From: Stenotrophomonas sp. ESTM1D_MKCIP4_1
GTDB taxonomy: Bacteria; Pseudomonadota; Gammaproteobacteria; Xanthomonadales; Xanthomonadaceae
Assembly (NCBI RefSeq): GCF_003086895.1
Contig: NZ_CP026004.1
Coordinates: 296,317-360,316, forward strand
Reading direction: 5' to 3'
DNA: 64,000 nucleotides
The notes below the pieces were generated by a model. That model saw only the letters and a list, made by a program, of their open reading frames with translations. It had not been told where the DNA came from and searched no databases. Within the stretch, counting starts at the first letter, position 1. Each line of letters begins with the position of its first letter. The position numbers and the translations under genes are program-made. Below, piece by piece: positions 41,504-50,456 of this stretch.

Positions 41504-42718
41504 ATGATCGGCAGCGAACATCCCCGCCTGGATCCGCCCGTGTCGTCGAGCTGGCTTGCCTCACTGCTGCGCCCTGCGCCGGATTCGGCCGTGGCCGATC
41601 AGCTGCGGCGTGGCAAGTCGCCCTGGGGCGGCGCGATCCATCTGTTGTGGTCGGTGTGGATCTTCCTGACGCCGGCGATGGGCGGTGGCTTCACCCTGCG
41701 GTGGTTGTTCCTCACGCTGGCCAGCTACCCGGTGTTCCTGCTGCTGTATGCGCGGGTGATGCTGGCGCCGCGCCACCACGGGCCGCGCTATGCGCTGGCC
41801 ATGATCGCGCTGTCGCTGGTGCTGCTGCCCTGGTATCCCTCGGGCCTGAGCTACTTCGTGTTCGGTTGCGTGCTGCTGCGCATGAACGGACGCAGCAGCT
41901 GGTGGATGTACCTGCTGCAGCTGACCGCGCTGAACCTGCTGTTCTGTTCGGCCGCGCTGTATTTCGGCTACCCGTGGCAGGCACTGGTGTGGATGCCGGC
42001 GGTGTCCTTCATCGTCGGCCTGGTGGTGAACGTGGAAGCCTTGAGCCACCAGCGCGACGTGGCCCTGCAGCTGTCGCAGGACGAAGTACGGCGGCTGGCC
42101 ACCACCGCCGAGCGCGAACGCATCGGCCGCGACCTGCATGATCTGCTGGGCCACACGCTGTCGCTGATCACGCTGAAGCTGGAGCTGGCGCGCAAGCTGT
42201 ACGACCGCAATGACGCGCGTGCGCGGCAGGAGATCGGCGAGGCCGAGGCGATTGCGCGCGAAGCACTGGCGCAGGTGCGCAGTGCGGTCACCGGCATCCG
42301 CGCCAGCGATCTGGCCGGCGAGCTGGCCTCGGCGCGGTTGCTGCTGGAATGCCAGCAGGTGCACCTGCAGTACGCGGTGCCGCCGCCGATGCCGGTGGAG
42401 GTCGAGCGTGGCCTGGCCCTGGTGCTGCGCGAGGCGGCCACCAATATCGTGCGGCATGCGCAGGCCACCCAGGCGCAGGTCGCGTTCATGCAGGAAGGAC
42501 GACAGCTGGTGATGCAGATACGGGATGACGGACGCGGCGGCCTGCAGGCCGAAGGCAATGGCCTGTGCGGCATGCGCGAGCGCGTGGCCGCGCTGGGCGG
42601 GCAGCTGCAGGTGCAGTCGGCCAAGGGCGAGGGCACGGTGTTGAGCGTGCGCGTGCCGCTGGCGGCGGTGACGGCACCGGTCCCGCCGGGGGCGCTGGCA
42701 CAGGAGGGTGAGGCATGA
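41504..42718 (+). CDS. sensor histidine kinase, DesK/NarX type
   Basis: A 404-residue kinase. About five to six hydrophobic segments lie between residues 45 and 180 with no obvious extracytoplasmic domain, as in DesK-type intramembrane sensors. The HisKA_3 box is ERIGRDLHDLLGHTLSLITL (phospho-acceptor His in RDLHDLLGH, about residue 212). The ATPase domain has LREAATNIVRHAQA and DDGRGG with GLCGMRERVAALGG. It overlaps the response regulator gene by 4 bases. The preceding ABC exporter suggests that it senses membrane or envelope stress. Confidence 0.9.
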   Translation: MIGSEHPRLDPPVSSSWLASLLRPAPDSAVADQLRRGKSPWGGAIHLLWSVWIFLTPAMGGGFTLRWLFLTLASYPVFLLLYARVMLAPRHHGPRYALAMIALSLVLLPWYPSGLSYFVFGCVLLRMNGRSSWWMYLLQLTALNLLFCSAALYFGYPWQALVWMPAVSFIVGLVVNVEALSHQRDVALQLSQDEVRRLATTAERERIGRDLHDLLGHTLSLITLKLELARKLYDRNDARARQEIGEAEAIAREALAQVRSAVTGIRASDLAGELASARLLLECQQVHLQYAVPPPMPVEVERGLALVLREAATNIVRHAQATQAQVAFMQEGRQLVMQIRDDGRGGLQAEGNGLCGMRERVAALGGQLQVQSAKGEGTVLSVRVPLAAVTAPVPPGALAQEGEA

Positions 42719-43317
42719 TCCGCATCCTGCTGGCCGAGGACCAGGCGATGGTGCGCGGCGCGCTGTCGGCGCTGCTGGGCCTGGAGCCGGACATCGAGGT
42801 GCTGGGCAGTGCCGCCGACGGCGAGTCCGCCTGGCGCATGCTGCAGCAGCTGCAGCCGGACATCCTGGTGACCGACATCGAGATGCCCGGCCTGACCGGC
42901 CTGGAACTGGCCCAGCGCATCGCCCGCCACGAACTTCCGATCAAGGTGGTCATCGTGACCACCTTCGCCCGTGCCGGTTTCCTGCGCCGCGCGCTGGAAG
43001 CGGGCGTACTGGGTTATCTGTTGAAGGATGCCCCGGCGGAGAACCTGGCCGACGCGCTGCGCAAGGTACAGCAGGGCATCCGCGCGATCGACCCGCAGCT
43101 GGCGATGGACGCGTGGTCGCAGGCCGACCCGCTGACCGACCGCGAACGGCGCGTGCTGCGCCTGGCCGGCGAGGGCCGCACGGCCAGCGAGATTGCCGAG
43201 CAGCTGGGGCTGTCGCACGGCACGGTGCGCAATTACCTGTCCGAATGCATCGGCAAGCTGGGCGTGGCCAACCGCATCGAGGCGTACCGGCTGGCGCGGC
43301 AGAAGGGCTGGCTGTAG
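42715..43317 (+). CDS. response regulator, NarL/DesR type
   Basis: A 200-residue regulator. The receiver domain has the acidic residues in LLAEDQA, the phospho-acceptor Asp in ILVTDIEMPGLTG (about residue 54) and Lys in GYLLKDAP. The LuxR-type helix-turn-helix begins at LTDRERRVLRLAGEG and includes TASEIAEQLGLSHGTVRNYL. EDQAMVRGALSALLGLEPDI and the whole layout are close to DesR. The stop codon TAG is part of the GTAG that begins a SMAG repeat. Confidence 0.92.
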   Translation: MIRILLAEDQAMVRGALSALLGLEPDIEVLGSAADGESAWRMLQQLQPDILVTDIEMPGLTGLELAQRIARHELPIKVVIVTTFARAGFLRRALEAGVLGYLLKDAPAENLADALRKVQQGIRAIDPQLAMDAWSQADPLTDRERRVLRLAGEGRTASEIAEQLGLSHGTVRNYLSECIGKLGVANRIEAYRLARQKGWL

Positions 43318-43339
43318 AGCCGAGCCCACGCTCGGCTGC
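43314..43339 (+). repeat. SMAG palindrome overlapping a stop codon
   Basis: GTAGAGCCGAGCCCACGCTC, then GGCTG: stem AGCCGAGC/GCTCGGCT. The TAG is the stop codon of the response regulator before it. Confidence 0.85.
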
Positions 43340-43359
43340 TGTTCGCCGCTGCGCGCTGC

Positions 43360-43896
43360 TCAATCCTTTCCGCGAGCCATCGCCTGGAACACGCCATCGC
43401 GGCGCACCCACAGGTGGAACAGCGCCGCCCCCACGTGCATCAGCACCGTGGCGAACAGCACATACGCCAGCAGGCTGTGCGCGTTGCGCAGGGCCGCATA
43501 CAGCGCCGGGGTGTGCGGCACGATCGGCGGCAGGTGCAGGCCGCCCCACAGGGTGATCGGATAGCCACCGGCCGACAGCATCGCCCACCCGATAAGCGGC
43601 ATCGCCAGCATCAGCCCATACAGCATCCAGTGCGATGCCGTGGCTGCCAGCGCCTGCCATGCGGGCAGATCGGCCGGAAGCGGGGGCGGGCGATGGCGCA
43701 GGCGGTTGTACAGGCGCAGCAGCACCAGCACGAGGATGGCGATGCCCAGCGGGCGGTGCAGGTCGATCAGCATCGGCCGCAAGTGCAGCGAGGCGACCAT
43801 GGTGACGCCGATGAACAGCATGGCAATGATCATCACCGCCATGGTCCAGTGCAGGAGGCGCGCAAGCAGGTTGAAGTGGCCGTTGCCGGTACTCAT
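43360..43896 (-). CDS. cytochrome b561
   Basis: A 178-residue inner-membrane di-haem cytochrome b. Four helices are predicted, with haem-ligand histidines in LLARLLHWTMAVMI (helix 1), LIDLHRPLGIAIL (helix 2), ATASHWMLYGLML (helix 3) and NAHSLLAYVLFATVLMHVGA (helix 4). It should pass electrons from quinol to a periplasmic acceptor. It overlaps by 4 bases the end of the catalase-like peroxidase gene, which is upstream in the same operon and whose product would lie on the periplasmic side of the same membrane, so the two probably form a peroxide-reducing pair. Confidence 0.93.
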   Translation of the reverse strand: MSTGNGHFNLLARLLHWTMAVMIIAMLFIGVTMVASLHLRPMLIDLHRPLGIAILVLVLLRLYNRLRHRPPPLPADLPAWQALAATASHWMLYGLMLAMPLIGWAMLSAGGYPITLWGGLHLPPIVPHTPALYAALRNAHSLLAYVLFATVLMHVGAALFHLWVRRDGVFQAMARGKD

Positions 43897-44999
43897 CGTG
43901 CGCCCTCCTGCTTCGGTTGTTCGACGTTGCCGGCGGCGCGTTCGCGTTCGCGGCGGTTGAAGGACTGCGAGTACACGGCCGAGCGCGCGGCCAGGATCGG
44001 GTCATCACTGCCGCGCACACCGCTGGGCAGAATCAGCGGATCAAAGTTGATCTGGCCGCAGGCGCCTTCTTCCTGCGATTGCATGCGGTCCAGGCTGAGC
44101 ACGCCGGCCACGACCTGCTCGCGCGAGTCCGGCCACGGCGTCGATGGATCATTGATGGCATCGTCGGGCGCGGCAATGCTGACCACCAGGTTCCAGCGCA
44201 CCGGGCCTTGGGCCAGGCGCTGCTGCAGTTCCTGGCTGAGGAAATCGGCGCTGGCCTGATTGCGCGTTTCCGCATCCATTTCCGCCACCGGGGCCTGCGG
44301 CTGCCAGCGCCAGCGCACGGCACGCTTCTGCCCCTGCGCATTGGTGAACCAGAAACTGTTGACGCTGTTGTAGGTGGTATCGGCCCAGCTGCTGGTCCAC
44401 GGTGCGGTTTTCGCCCAGTGCTGGAAGGCCTGCGCGCTGGGGTATTTCGCCAGCACCGCCACCATCTTCTGCGGGTCGGGCTTGCCGGTGGCCGGGTCGG
44501 GAATGGAGGCGCGGGTCTGCTCGTAGAAGGCTTCGGCATCGGGCACGGCGAAGAACGGGAAGCTGTTCATCGCCATCCGCCATTCCTGGCCGTCATCGCT
44601 GACCATCTGCACGGCCATGCTGCGCACGCGCGCGGTGTTGTCGGCGCCGTAGGGATCGCCACCGCCGATCGACAGGCGGCCCATCACCGGCACGCGGGCC
44701 TGCTTGAAGACCCGCGCGCTGGACAAGGTGGGCGCCTGTGCGCTGGGCTCGAACCAGCCGCTGACGCAGATGCCTTTGCTGTGTGCGCGGCGGAAACCCG
44801 GGTGGGCCGGGCCGGTGGCTTCGATGGTGTCGGTGAAGCGCTGCGCGGTAAGGCGGTTGCCAACCCAGCCGGCCAGCCAGGCGAAGGCCAGTGCGACGCC
44901 GCCCAGGATCAGTGCGATCAGGGCGATCCAGGGCAGTGGGGAGTGCCTGCGCGGTGCGCCCGGGGTCTGCCCGGCGCGGGTGTAGCGGAAGAGCGACAT
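43893..44999 (-). CDS. membrane-anchored catalase-family peroxidase (SrpA-like)
   Basis: A 368-residue haem protein with one N-terminal helix (LPWIALIALILGGVALAFAW, about 21-40) that anchors it on the periplasmic side. It retains the catalase core: the distal His in RRAHSKGICVSGWFEP, the Asn region in AMNSFPFFAVPDAEAF, and the proximal Tyr in RSAVYSQSFNRRER near the end. It lacks the NADPH-binding part of long catalases, as in SrpA/KatA-like mini-catalases, which act as peroxidases. ATG 44999 has AGGAA eight bases upstream. The next gene is cytochrome b561, a plausible electron donor. Confidence 0.87.
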   Translation of the reverse strand: MSLFRYTRAGQTPGAPRRHSPLPWIALIALILGGVALAFAWLAGWVGNRLTAQRFTDTIEATGPAHPGFRRAHSKGICVSGWFEPSAQAPTLSSARVFKQARVPVMGRLSIGGGDPYGADNTARVRSMAVQMVSDDGQEWRMAMNSFPFFAVPDAEAFYEQTRASIPDPATGKPDPQKMVAVLAKYPSAQAFQHWAKTAPWTSSWADTTYNSVNSFWFTNAQGQKRAVRWRWQPQAPVAEMDAETRNQASADFLSQELQQRLAQGPVRWNLVVSIAAPDDAINDPSTPWPDSREQVVAGVLSLDRMQSQEEGACGQINFDPLILPSGVRGSDDPILAARSAVYSQSFNRRERERAAGNVEQPKQEGAR

Positions 45000-45120
45000 G
45001 GTCGGGTTCCTGCCTTCACGGATCGTGTGGGTGGTCGACCCGCACATCCTCGCAGAACCCGGCCAGTGCCGAAATTCAATTTTTCGTCAAACTTCCAAGG
45101 CCCGCCAATGTCGGCTGTGG

Positions 45121-46216
45121 GTAGAGTCGACCGTTGGTCGACTGATCTTCAATCGGCCGTGGAAAAACCCCGCGCTGCGCGCGATAGTCGACTGACAGTC
45201 GACTCTACCGTGCTGCACGCTGCCGGCTGTGGGTAGAGTCGACCGTTGGTCGACTGATCTCCAATCGGCCATGGAAAACCCCGCGCTGCGCGCGATAGTC
45301 GACTGACAGTCGACTCTACCGTGCTGCACGCTGCCGGCTGTGGGTAGAGTCGACCGTTGGTCGACTGATCTCCAATCGGCCGTGGAAAAACCCCGCGTTG
45401 CGCGCGATAGTCGACTGACAGTCGACTCTGCCGTGCTGCACGCTGCCGGCTGTGGGTAGGGTCGACCGTTGGTCGACTGATCTTCAATCGGCCGTGGAAA
45501 AACCCCGCGCTGCGCGCGATAGTCGACTGACAGTCGACTCTACCGTGGTGCACGCTGCCAGCTGTGGGTAGAGTCGACCGTTGGTCGACTGATCTTCAAT
45601 CGGCCGTGGAAAAACCCCGCGCTGCGCGCGATAGTCGACTGACAGTCGACTCTACCGTGCTGCACGCTGCCGGCTGTGGGTAGAGTCGACCGTTGGTCGA
45701 CTGATCTCCAATCGGCCATGGAAAACCCCGCGCTGCGCGCGATAGTCGACTGACAGTCGACTCTACCGTGCTGCACGCTGCCGGCTGTGGGTAGAGTCGA
45801 CCGTTGGTCGACTGATCTCCAATCGGCCGTGGAAAAACCCCGCGTTGCGCGCGATAGTCGACTGACAGTCGACTCTGCCGTGCTGCACGCTGCCGGCTGT
45901 GGGTAGGGTCGACCGTTGGTCGACTGATCTTCAATCGGCCGTGGAAAAACCCCGCGCTGCGCGCGATAGTCGACTGACAGTCGACTCTACCGTGGTGCAC
46001 GCTGCCAGCTGTGGGTAGAGTCGACCGTTGGTCGACTGATCTTCAATCGGCCGTGGAAAAACCCCGCGCTGCGCGCGATAGTCGACTGACAGTCGACTCT
46101 ACCGTGCTGCACGCTGCCGGCTGTGGGTAGAGTCGACCGTTGGTCGACTGATCTTCAATCGGCCGTGGAAAAACCCCGCGCTGCGCGCGATAGTCGACTG
46201 ACAGTCGACTCTACCG
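45121..46216. repeat. ten-unit SMAG-dimer tandem array with four-unit higher-order repeat
   Basis: Units begin GTAGAGTCGACCGTTGGTCG (GTAGGG in two units) at 45121, 45233, 45344, 45456, 45568, 45680, 45791, 45903, 46015 and 46127, with a period of 111 or 112. Each unit ends with an inverted arm, AGTCGACTGACAGTCGACTC. Variants (CTTCAAT/CTCCAAT, CCGTGG/CCATGG, GCTGCGC/GTTGCGC, TACCG/TGCCG) repeat in the order 1-2-3-4, so units 1-4 and 5-8 are the same 447-base block and 9-10 resemble its ends. No gene lies inside. ORFs of 78-134 codons seen here are repeat by-products. Confidence 0.96.
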
Positions 46217-46235
46217 TGGTGCAGGCTTCGGGGGC

Positions 46236-47603
46236 TCAGCCGTACCGCGCCTTCAGCATTGCCCAGGCCGAACGCAGGGCAAGGGCTTCGCCGCCGGCCG
46301 GACGGCCCGGGCGTTCACCGTCGTTCCAGGCGTACACGTCCAGGTGCGCCCAGCGCTGGTCGTTTTCCAGGAAGCGCTCCAGGTACAGCGCGGCGGTGAC
46401 CGAGCCGGCCATGCGCGAACCGGCATTGGCCAGGTCGGCCACGCCGCTGCTCAGGTAACGCAGGTACGGGCGCCACAGCGGCATGCGCCACACCGGGTCG
46501 CGGGTTTCATCGCCGGCCTGCAGCCACTGCTGGGCCACCGTGTCGTCATTGCTGAACAGCGCCGGCAGATCCGGGCCCAGGGCGATGCGCGCCGCGCCGG
46601 TCAGGGTGGCGAAGTCCAGCACCAGGTCGGGCGTCTGCTCGCCGGCGAAGGTCAGCGCATCGCACAGGATCACCCGGCCCTCGGCATCGGTGTTGTCGAT
46701 CTCGATGCTCAGGCCCTTGCGCGTGGCGATGATCTCACCGGGACGGAAGGCATCGGGACCGATCGCATTTTCCACCGCCGGAATCAGCAGGGTCAGGCGC
46801 ACCGGCAGCTGCTGGGCCATCACCAGCCCGGCCAGGGCCAGCGCGTGGGCGGCACCGCCCATGTCCTTCTTCATGTTGCGCATGCCATCGGCCGGCTTGA
46901 TGTCCAGGCCGCCGGTGTCGAAGCACACGCCCTTGCCGACCAGGGCCAGCGCCGGGTCGCTGTCCTTGCCCCAGCGCAGCACGATCAGGCGCGGCGCGCG
47001 GTGCGAGGCGCGGCCCACCGCATGGATGGCCGGGAAGTTCTGCTTCAGCAGTTCATCACCGGTGATGGCCTCGATCTGCGCGCCGTGGGCTTCCGCCAGC
47101 GCACGTGCTGCGTCTTCCAGCTGCTGTGGGCCCATGTCCTCGGTGGGGGTGTTGACCCAGTCACGCACGCGCAGGCTGGCGGCAATCAGGTCGGCCACTT
47201 CCGCGCTGGGGCTGGCCAGCAGCTGCGCCGGCGCACGGTTGCGCTTGCGGTAGCGGTCGAAGCGGTAGCTGCCCAGGCCCCAGCCCAGCTGCAGCAGCGC
47301 CTGTTCGGCGTCCGGCAGTTCGGTGGCCAGCTGCCACACGCTGCCTTCGGGCAGGGCATGCGGGGCATGTGCATAGGCGTAGGCATCGGCGCGTTCGCCT
47401 ACGCCGATCACCGCACCGGCCAGGCCGTTCTCGCCCGGCAGCAGGGCCACGCTGTGGGCGCCGGCGGTGAAGCCCTGTGCATCCAGCCACGCCTGCTGTG
47501 CGGCTGGCTGTGCGGCCTTCCAGGCGGCGAACGCGGTACGGTCCAGCACGTGCAGCGGCAGTGCGGCGGTAGCGGTGGCGGTGAAGCCGGTGATCTCGCT
47601 CAT
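46236..47603 (-). CDS. leucyl aminopeptidase family protein (M17)
   Basis: A 455-residue cytosolic metalloaminopeptidase of the PepA/PepB family that removes N-terminal residues using two divalent metals. The metal and catalytic segments are present: VGKGVCFDTGGLDIKPADGM (catalytic Lys and ligands), MKKDMGGAAHALAL, and NTDAEGRVILCDAL at about residue 303 with the second catalytic Arg. The length is slightly below that of PepA, and the N-terminal domain is shorter and poorly conserved, as in the M17 branch often annotated simply as leucyl aminopeptidase family. The HAD hydrolase gene upstream stops 3 bases before its start. Confidence 0.92.
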   Translation of the reverse strand: MSEITGFTATATAALPLHVLDRTAFAAWKAAQPAAQQAWLDAQGFTAGAHSVALLPGENGLAGAVIGVGERADAYAYAHAPHALPEGSVWQLATELPDAEQALLQLGWGLGSYRFDRYRKRNRAPAQLLASPSAEVADLIAASLRVRDWVNTPTEDMGPQQLEDAARALAEAHGAQIEAITGDELLKQNFPAIHAVGRASHRAPRLIVLRWGKDSDPALALVGKGVCFDTGGLDIKPADGMRNMKKDMGGAAHALALAGLVMAQQLPVRLTLLIPAVENAIGPDAFRPGEIIATRKGLSIEIDNTDAEGRVILCDALTFAGEQTPDLVLDFATLTGAARIALGPDLPALFSNDDTVAQQWLQAGDETRDPVWRMPLWRPYLRYLSSGVADLANAGSRMAGSVTAALYLERFLENDQRWAHLDVYAWNDGERPGRPAGGEALALRSAWAMLKARYG

Positions 47604-47606
47604 GCG

Positions 47607-48329
47607 TCAGTTACTCCGGTGTTCGTCGGTGGCATCGAGGTTGGCGTCCAACCAGTCGGCCAGGCCGGTAAGGGTGTCGAACTGCAGGTCCGGCTGCAGC
47701 TGCGGATGGGTCCAGGGGGCGGCGTCGCGGTTGATCCAGCAGCCGCGCAGGCCGGCGGCGATCGCCCCGGCCACGTCCATCTCGATATGGTCGCCCACGT
47801 GCAGCACCTGCGCCGGGGCCACGCCCAGGCGGTCGCAGGCGGCATGGAAGATGCTGGCCTCCGGCTTGGCCGCGCCATGTTCGCGCGCGCCCAGCTGGAA
47901 GGCGAAAAGATGCGACAGGCCGATCCGCTCCAGGTCGGCGTTGCCGTTGCTCAGCGCCGCCACCGGCACCCGCGCGGCGATGCGCGTCAGCGCCTCCAGC
48001 GCGTCGGGGTAGTACTCCACCTGGTTGCGCGCGGCATAGAACACTTCGTAGGCCGGCTCCAGCAGGTCCAGGCTGGCGCCGCTGTTCTGCAGCGCTTCCT
48101 GGATCGTCAACCGGCGCAGCGCGCTCAGGTCGAAGTGCAGGTGCGGATTGTCGCGGTAGGAGCGCTCGCGCAGTTCGCGCATCGCCGCCACCGGATACAG
48201 GGCGGCGGTGGCGGGGCTGTGTTCGCACATCCATTCGTGCAGGACCACGTCGATGCGGGCGCCGATCGGCGCGAACGGCCACAGCGTGTCGTCGAGGTCG
48301 AGGGTGATGGCTTGGACGGGAAATTTCAC
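47607..48329 (-). CDS. HAD-superfamily hydrolase (YigB-like phosphatase)
   Basis: A 240-residue HAD subfamily IA phosphatase. Motif I is ITLDLDDTLWPF with both catalytic aspartates (residues about 10-14), motif II is VAALSNGNADLE, motif III is the Lys in GAAKPEASIF, and motif IV is VLHVGDHIEMDVAG. DLDDTLWPFAP with an alpha-helical cap is typical of the YigB group, which in E. coli can dephosphorylate FMN and other small phosphates. It forms an operon with the M17 aminopeptidase gene. Confidence 0.9.
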   Translation of the reverse strand: MKFPVQAITLDLDDTLWPFAPIGARIDVVLHEWMCEHSPATAALYPVAAMRELRERSYRDNPHLHFDLSALRRLTIQEALQNSGASLDLLEPAYEVFYAARNQVEYYPDALEALTRIAARVPVAALSNGNADLERIGLSHLFAFQLGAREHGAAKPEASIFHAACDRLGVAPAQVLHVGDHIEMDVAGAIAAGLRGCWINRDAAPWTHPQLQPDLQFDTLTGLADWLDANLDATDEHRSN

Positions 48330-48360
48330 CCGGTCATTCTACGCCTGCGCGCGGTGGCTT

Positions 48361-49467
48361 TCATTCCAGCAGCCGCGCCCAGCCCTGCATGCCTTCAAGG
48401 CGGGCCAGCACCAGCTTGATGCAGACCAGCAGCGGTACCGACAGCAGCAGGCCGACCATGCCCCAGGCCCAGCCGAACACCATCAGGGCCAGGATCAGCA
48501 CCAGCGGCGACAGCTTCATCTGCCGTCCCAGCACGATGGGGGTCACCAGCTGCCCTTCCAGGGTATGTAGGGCCAGGTAGGCGGCCGCGGGCAGCACCGC
48601 CTGCAGCGGATCGCGGAATTCGACGAAGCCCATCAGCAGCATCATGGCCACGCCGATCAGCGGGCCCACGTACGGCGCGAAGTTCAGCAGCGCCGCCACC
48701 GTGCCCCACAACAGCGCCTCCTGCAGGCCGATGCCGAGCAGCATCAGCACGCCGGCAAACACCAGCCCGACCAGCGTGTTGATGACACTGATGGTGAGCA
48801 CGTAGCGCGAAACCTCACGTTCGATCGAGCGCAGGATGTCGGTGGTGAAGCGTTGTTGCTGGCGGTTGGGAAACAGGGCGATGGCCGCGCGCTGCAGGCT
48901 TTCGCCATAGATCATGAAGAACAGGGTGAGCAGTACCACCGCCAGCACCGAGGCGGCCAGCTTGGGCGCCCGCGTCAGCATGCGGTAGGGGTCGTCCAGC
49001 TGGGTGCGGATGATCTGGATCTTGCGGTTGCTTTCACCGCCGGCCGCGCGGGCGAAGTTCTCCGCTGCCAGGTTGGCCTGCTGCACCGGTCTGGTCAGGT
49101 CCTGCATCTGGCGGGCGACCTTGCGCAGCTGCTGCGGCGCTTCCTGGGCCCAGTCCATCGCCGGGCCGATCAGCTGCACGCCCAGCGAAGCGGTCACCCC
49201 CAGGCCGGTGCCGAGGATCAGCAGCGCACCGACCGCGCGCGGAATCCACAGCCGGCGCAGGAAGCGCAGGATCGGGTTGCCGACCAGGGCGAAGAACATG
49301 GCCAGCAGCACCGGCAGGATGATGTCCTGCGCGGCCCACAGGGTGAAAGCCACGGCCAGGGTGGCCAGCACCACCAGCGACATCGGCCCGCGCGGGCGCG
49401 AGGGCGGTGGCGGCGGGGCGGCGTTTTCCGGTGCGGGTGCGGCAGGGGACAACAGGGACTCGCTCAT
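48361..49467 (-). CDS. AI-2E family (PerM-like) membrane permease
   Basis: A 368-residue inner-membrane protein of the TqsA/PerM superfamily. Hydrophobic segments are at about 28-65, 75-95, 165-190 and in the second half, where the family signature ALLWGTVAALLNFAPYVGPLIG and QLVTPIVLGRQMKLSPLVLI appear. The family includes an AI-2 exporter and Na+/H+ antiporters; the substrate here cannot be told. The N-terminus is Pro-rich (PPPPPSRPRGP). It stands downstream of, but separate from, the small membrane genes at 49535-50819. Confidence 0.87.
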   Translation of the reverse strand: MSESLLSPAAPAPENAAPPPPPSRPRGPMSLVVLATLAVAFTLWAAQDIILPVLLAMFFALVGNPILRFLRRLWIPRAVGALLILGTGLGVTASLGVQLIGPAMDWAQEAPQQLRKVARQMQDLTRPVQQANLAAENFARAAGGESNRKIQIIRTQLDDPYRMLTRAPKLAASVLAVVLLTLFFMIYGESLQRAAIALFPNRQQQRFTTDILRSIEREVSRYVLTISVINTLVGLVFAGVLMLLGIGLQEALLWGTVAALLNFAPYVGPLIGVAMMLLMGFVEFRDPLQAVLPAAAYLALHTLEGQLVTPIVLGRQMKLSPLVLILALMVFGWAWGMVGLLLSVPLLVCIKLVLARLEGMQGWARLLE

Positions 49468-49534
49468 CGACGCACCGACCGGGAAAGGAGGCCCATTATC
49501 CGCCCGCCGCGATCAACGCGGCGGGTGCGTCAAG

Positions 49535-49981
49535 TCAACGTTCGGAGACGTCGGTGGCGGCTTCGGCCGGCTGCGGTTCACGCAGTTCCGGTTCGGGCGT
49601 GGCCGGCGGCGCAGGGGCAGGGCGGGAAGCGCCCTGTGGTGCCATCTGCTCGGCCGCTTCATCGGCCTGGTCCGCCGCTTCATCCGCAGTATCGGCCGCA
49701 TGTGCGGCCATTGCAGCGGCAAAAGCGGCCTGGCCACTGGCAAACAGGTTGGACACCGAGCCGATCATCTGCAGCCACCGCGCACCGTTGACCTTGCCCG
49801 GCACTTCCAGCTTGCCGGCGAGGAAGCCACCGGCAAGGCCCACGGTGATGATGCGCAGCGGTGACCAGCCCTGGCGCCAGACCTGGCTGAGCACGGTCCA
49901 GTTGTCCTGGGTTTCGGCCATGCGCACGGCCATCACCTGTTCGCAGCGCTTCACCCGCCGCTGCAGCGCGCCGAACTTCAT
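49535..49981 (-). CDS. hypothetical protein, third gene of a YqjD/YqjE-like stress cluster
   Basis: A 148-residue protein, not clearly recognised. It has a basic N-terminus (FGALQRRVKRCEQVMAVRMA), one hydrophobic segment (about 42-55, IITVGLAGGFLAG) and a C-terminal half rich in Ala, Asp, Glu and Pro. Its ATG overlaps the stop of the holin-like gene (49978-50448). The position is that of the YqjK-like gene in the enterobacterial yqjD-yqjE-yqjK cluster, but sequence similarity is not obvious to me. Confidence 0.6.
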   Translation of the reverse strand: MKFGALQRRVKRCEQVMAVRMAETQDNWTVLSQVWRQGWSPLRIITVGLAGGFLAGKLEVPGKVNGARWLQMIGSVSNLFASGQAAFAAAMAAHAADTADEAADQADEAAEQMAPQGASRPAPAPPATPEPELREPQPAEAATDVSER

Positions 49982-50448
49982 GGCTTGCCCTCCGGAATCT
50001 GCACCTCGGCGTCAGGGTCGTCTTCGCTGGGCTCATCAAACAGGCCCAATCGCGACAACTGGCGCCGTGTGGCGTGCATGCCGGTGTGGTGGAAGAAGTA
50101 GGACACCCGCCAGATTGCATAGCCGGTGACGGCCAGGCTCAACAGCGAGGTGATCAGCAGGGCCTGCAGCCAGCTCAGTCCCCAGCTCTGCAGCAGGGCA
50201 ATGAGGGTGGCGGCCATCAGCAGCCAGGCGGAGGCACCGAACACGATGCCGACGCCGGCCCAGGCCAGTGCGCGGCCGAACGCGCTGCGCGCCAGTGCGA
50301 AATCGGCCGAGGCCAACCGTCGCAGCGAGCGCAGCGAATTGCGGGCCGAATCGGCGGCGGCCTTGCCCGCCGCACCGACCTGGCGGATGCTCTCGTCCAG
50401 CGGCGGGGTCGCCGCCGGATCAGGTGCCTGGGTGTTCTCTTCGCTCAC
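49978..50448 (-). CDS. phage-holin-superfamily-III/YqjE-like membrane protein
   Basis: A 156-residue protein with two adjacent helices (about residues 64-86, GVGIVFGASAWLLMAATLIA, and 92-113, LQALLITSLLSLAVTGYAI) flanked by an N-terminal amphipathic region (SARNSLRSLRRLASADFALA) and an acidic tail. This pattern matches YqjE-like proteins, called holin superfamily III by similarity of topology only. It lies between a DUF883 protein and a small unknown and overlaps the latter, so they form an operon. A role in membrane stress or ribosome tethering is inferred from the YqjD relation. Confidence 0.68.
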   Translation of the reverse strand: MSEENTQAPDPAATPPLDESIRQVGAAGKAAADSARNSLRSLRRLASADFALARSAFGRALAWAGVGIVFGASAWLLMAATLIALLQSWGLSWLQALLITSLLSLAVTGYAIWRVSYFFHHTGMHATRRQLSRLGLFDEPSEDDPDAEVQIPEGKP

Positions 50449-50456
50449 GCCGCAGC

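Noticed and set aside
45121..46216. CRISPR array or a repetitive protein gene
   Set aside because: Units of 111-112 bases have no variable spacers. ORFs of 78-134 codons here exist only because the repeat lacks stops in one frame; they have no ribosome-binding site.
49978..50448. Phage holin as sign of a prophage
   Set aside because: The name reflects topology only; neighbours are ElaB/YqjD-like stress genes and no phage genes are present.
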